Shown here: positions 7,815 to 8,947 of the stretch, one piece after another
Layout: each line of letters starts with the position of its first letter
Position numbering within the stretch: the first letter of the stretch is position 1
Assembly: GCA_043720875.1 (NCBI GenBank)
Contig: JAYSRU010000219.1
Coordinates: 1-8,947 of the forward strand
Direction: 5' to 3'
From: JAYSRU01 sp043720875
GTDB lineage: Bacteria; Bacteroidota; Bacteroidia; Flavobacteriales_D; Crocinitomicaceae
DNA: 8,947 nt
Notes under the pieces: model-generated
Told to the model about the DNA's origin: nothing
Seen by the model: only the letters and a program-made list of their open reading frames with translations
The model's database searches: none
Program-made: the position numbers and the translations under genes

Positions 7815-7832
7815 ACATGACTTATGTAAATT
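7810..7832. repeat. Second inverted repeat, overlapping the first hairpin
   Basis: The arms AATTTACAT (7810-7818) and ATGTAAATT (7824-7832) are perfect reverse complements separated by GACTT, followed by TT. Bases 7810-7814 also belong to the right arm of the preceding hairpin, so the two stems cannot both form completely. It could be part of a composite terminator, a protein-binding palindrome, or chance in AT-rich DNA. Confidence 0.4.
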
Positions 7833-7950
7833 TTACAACAAATGAAGATGTTTTATCTAACAACTTAACGCTGGTAAGATAATTTAATTGCAGGTCGTGT
7901 TTTTCCTCCAATTTAATCTTTCCGTTTTTTATCCTCACTCATAAAGCCAT

Positions 7951-7983
7951 TTTGATAAGTTAAACGACTATTTTATACATTTC
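7951..7983 (+). promoter_or_regulatory. Candidate promoter of the second secreted module
   Basis: TTTG at 7951-7954 is followed after 21 bases by TACATTTC at 7976-7983, which matches the Bacteroidota -7 consensus TAnnTTTG at all but the last base. The spacing is within the 17-23 range known for this promoter type. Transcription would begin around 7990, leaving a leader of about 45 bases before the start at 8036. It suggests that the second module has its own promoter and is not only read through from the first. Confidence 0.45.
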
Positions 7984-8035
7984 ATCAAAAATAATGTATA
8001 TTAAACTTATACATTGCTTCATCAATAAAACCACC

Positions 8036-8431
8036 ATGAAAACATTTCGACTTGTTTTATTCGCATTAGCGATTTCTGTTTCAACTGCCCTTTTTGCGCA
8101 GACTACAAATACACCAACACCTGAATCAAAATTTCAAGATATCGTTATCGCGGATTACAATAACATGAATTTGGGCCCCAAATTAAATCAATTAACTACT
8201 ATTAGAATTTTTTCGGATCAAACAAATGACCGATCCAATTCGGGTATAATGTCATCAAATGATTTTGTTAGCACTTGGTTGTTGTACCAAACCAATATTT
8301 TACTGCTCAATCATTCTGAATATGATAATGAGTCAATAGAAGATAAAGCGGCGTATGAGCCTTATCACCCATTGGTTATTGCAGGAGAACGTCCAACTGT
8401 ACTTGAAATATTAAACTATTGTAAAAAATAA
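8036..8431 (+). CDS. Small secreted protein of unknown family, second copy of the tandem module
   Basis: The start at 8036 gives a 131-residue precursor with a textbook signal peptide (MKTFRLVLFALAISVSTALF, cleavage before or at Ala-Gln). An in-frame ATG at 7994 would add 14 residues ahead of it and lies only about 10 bases past the candidate promoter, so 8036 is chosen. The mature protein is paralogous to the product at 5943: over the C-terminal 91 residues about 60 are identical without a gap, including MNLGPKL, TTIRI, NDRSN, STWLLYQT and NHSEYDNE. Many codon differences in these blocks are synonymous, as in WLLYQT, pointing to selection on the protein. The segment between signal peptide and core differs. 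Unlike the first copy it has one Cys near the end (NYCKK). The stop is 4 bases before the next gene. Family and function are not recognised. Confidence 0.85.
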   Translation: MKTFRLVLFALAISVSTALFAQTTNTPTPESKFQDIVIADYNNMNLGPKLNQLTTIRIFSDQTNDRSNSGIMSSNDFVSTWLLYQTNILLLNHSEYDNESIEDKAAYEPYHPLVIAGERPTVLEILNYCKK

Positions 8432-8435
8432 AAAT

Positions 8436-8947
8436 ATGAGATTACTACTTACATTATTAATAGCTTCAATTTGCCCTGCGTTTCTTTCTCAATCCGACAA
8501 TTGCGGAGGAGCCGTTGCGTTGGCTGTTAATGTAGCGTGTACCAACACAGCATTTGCGGTAGGTGAAGATGGTACAGCAGACGTAACAACAAATGGTTCT
8601 TGTTTCAGCGGCTCAAATTATTCTGATGAATGGTTTGCTGTAACCGGAACAGGTAATTCTATTAACATCAACATCAGTGGAACCAACAGAGACTTGACCT
8701 TAACAGCCTATACGAGTTGTGTTAGCGGCCAAGTAGGTTGCACTAACATTCCATCTGGGAGTGCGGGTACATTAACATTTCCAAGTACGTTTGGTGTTAC
8801 GTATCTTATCCAAATTCAGCGCACAAGCGGAAATAATACTGCGAATTTAAGCGGAAATATTTGTGCAACCGGGGCTCCTGGCGCTCCACCGGCTGGGTCG
8901 AATATTACCTGTGCCGTACCCAATCCTATTTGCTCAGGTTCACCGAT
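8436..8947 (+). CDS. Secreted Cys-rich beta-sandwich protein, second copy, 3' end outside window
   Basis: The frame is open from ATG 8436 to the window end (170 complete codons). A short signal peptide (MRLLLTLLIASICPAFLS, then QSDNC) leads into a domain paralogous to the first domain of the product at 6342: about 75 of 128 positions are identical, including SDNC, EDGT, NGSCF-GSNY-DEW, IPSG and the run IQIQRTSGNNTANL. The Cys pattern is kept except that Cys87 of the first copy is replaced (NRDL instead of NRNC). The following linker is Pro/Ala/Gly-rich and 2 residues longer, then the second domain begins with ITCAVPNPICSGSP. By homology the missing part should contain the rest of domain two, an FnIII-like segment and a T9SS sorting domain, but none of that is visible. 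It follows the small secreted gene by 4 bases. Confidence 0.88.
   Translation, partial: MRLLLTLLIASICPAFLSQSDNCGGAVALAVNVACTNTAFAVGEDGTADVTTNGSCFSGSNYSDEWFAVTGTGNSININISGTNRDLTLTAYTSCVSGQVGCTNIPSGSAGTLTFPSTFGVTYLIQIQRTSGNNTANLSGNICATGAPGAPPAGSNITCAVPNPICSGSP

Larger units (their letters stand above)
5943..8947 (+). repeat. Tandem duplication of a two-gene secreted module
   Basis: Unit A (5943-7766) and unit B (8036 to beyond 8947) have the same order, the same strand and the same tight spacing (6 and 4 bases): a small secreted protein and then a large Cys-rich secreted protein. Identity between copies is about 66% for the small protein core and about 59% for the visible part of the large one. 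The similar divergence argues for duplication of the pair as one unit. The intergenic sequences are not obviously alike, so the duplication is old. Further copies may lie to the right. Confidence 0.85.

Noticed and set aside
7994..8035. N-terminal extension of the second small secreted protein from ATG 7994
   Set aside because: It would put 14 polar and mixed residues before a complete signal peptide, has no counterpart in the first copy, and begins almost at the predicted transcription start. ATG 8036 is the better start.
5943..8431. Small secreted genes as toxin-antitoxin or contact-dependent effector/immunity pairs
   Set aside because: Both partners have signal peptides, the large protein has no toxin-like C-terminal domain (it ends in a T9SS sorting domain), and the copies do not show the variable-tip pattern of polymorphic toxins.
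1..8947. Mobile elements, CRISPR arrays, tRNA or rRNA genes
   Set aside because: No transposase or integrase motif, regularly spaced repeat, terminal inverted repeat or cloverleaf-like sequence was seen.

Overview
The window looks like a chromosomal segment from an AT-rich member of the Bacteroidota, most likely Flavobacteriales. The evidence is a C-terminal type IX secretion (T9SS) sorting domain with the LFPNPSKG signature, signal peptides ending in an A-Q or G-Q junction, no Shine-Dalgarno sequences at the starts, and elements matching the Bacteroidota promoter consensus TAnnTTTG. The family cannot be fixed from the sequence alone.

Left part (1-3182, + strand): three closely spaced genes form an apparent operon. 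They are the C-terminal four fifths of a DUF853/YjgR-type HerA-like ATPase (its start lies outside the window), a predicted lipoprotein of the endonuclease/exonuclease/phosphatase (EEP) superfamily, and a PPK2-family polyphosphate kinase. A strong hairpin with a T-run ends this operon and probably also the convergent one.

Middle (3204-5480, - strand): lepA (elongation factor 4) is followed after 12 bases by a small Gly/Met/Ser-rich cytoplasmic protein of unknown function. Upstream of lepA lies a 462-base AT-rich region without genes. It carries a TATCTTTG element in the right orientation for lepA.

Right part (5943 to the window end, + strand): a two-gene module occurs twice in tandem. Each copy has a small secreted protein of about 130 residues that I do not recognise, followed 4-6 bases later by a large secreted Cys-rich beta-sandwich protein. 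In the complete first copy the large protein ends in a T9SS type A sorting domain. The second copy starts at 8036 and runs off the window in its large gene. Both partners are about 60-66% identical between copies, so the pair appears to have been duplicated as a unit and kept under protein-level selection. Between the copies are two overlapping inverted repeats and a candidate promoter. This repeated pair of a small secreted protein and a T9SS cargo protein is the best candidate here for an undescribed system; the left and middle parts look like ordinary housekeeping genes.
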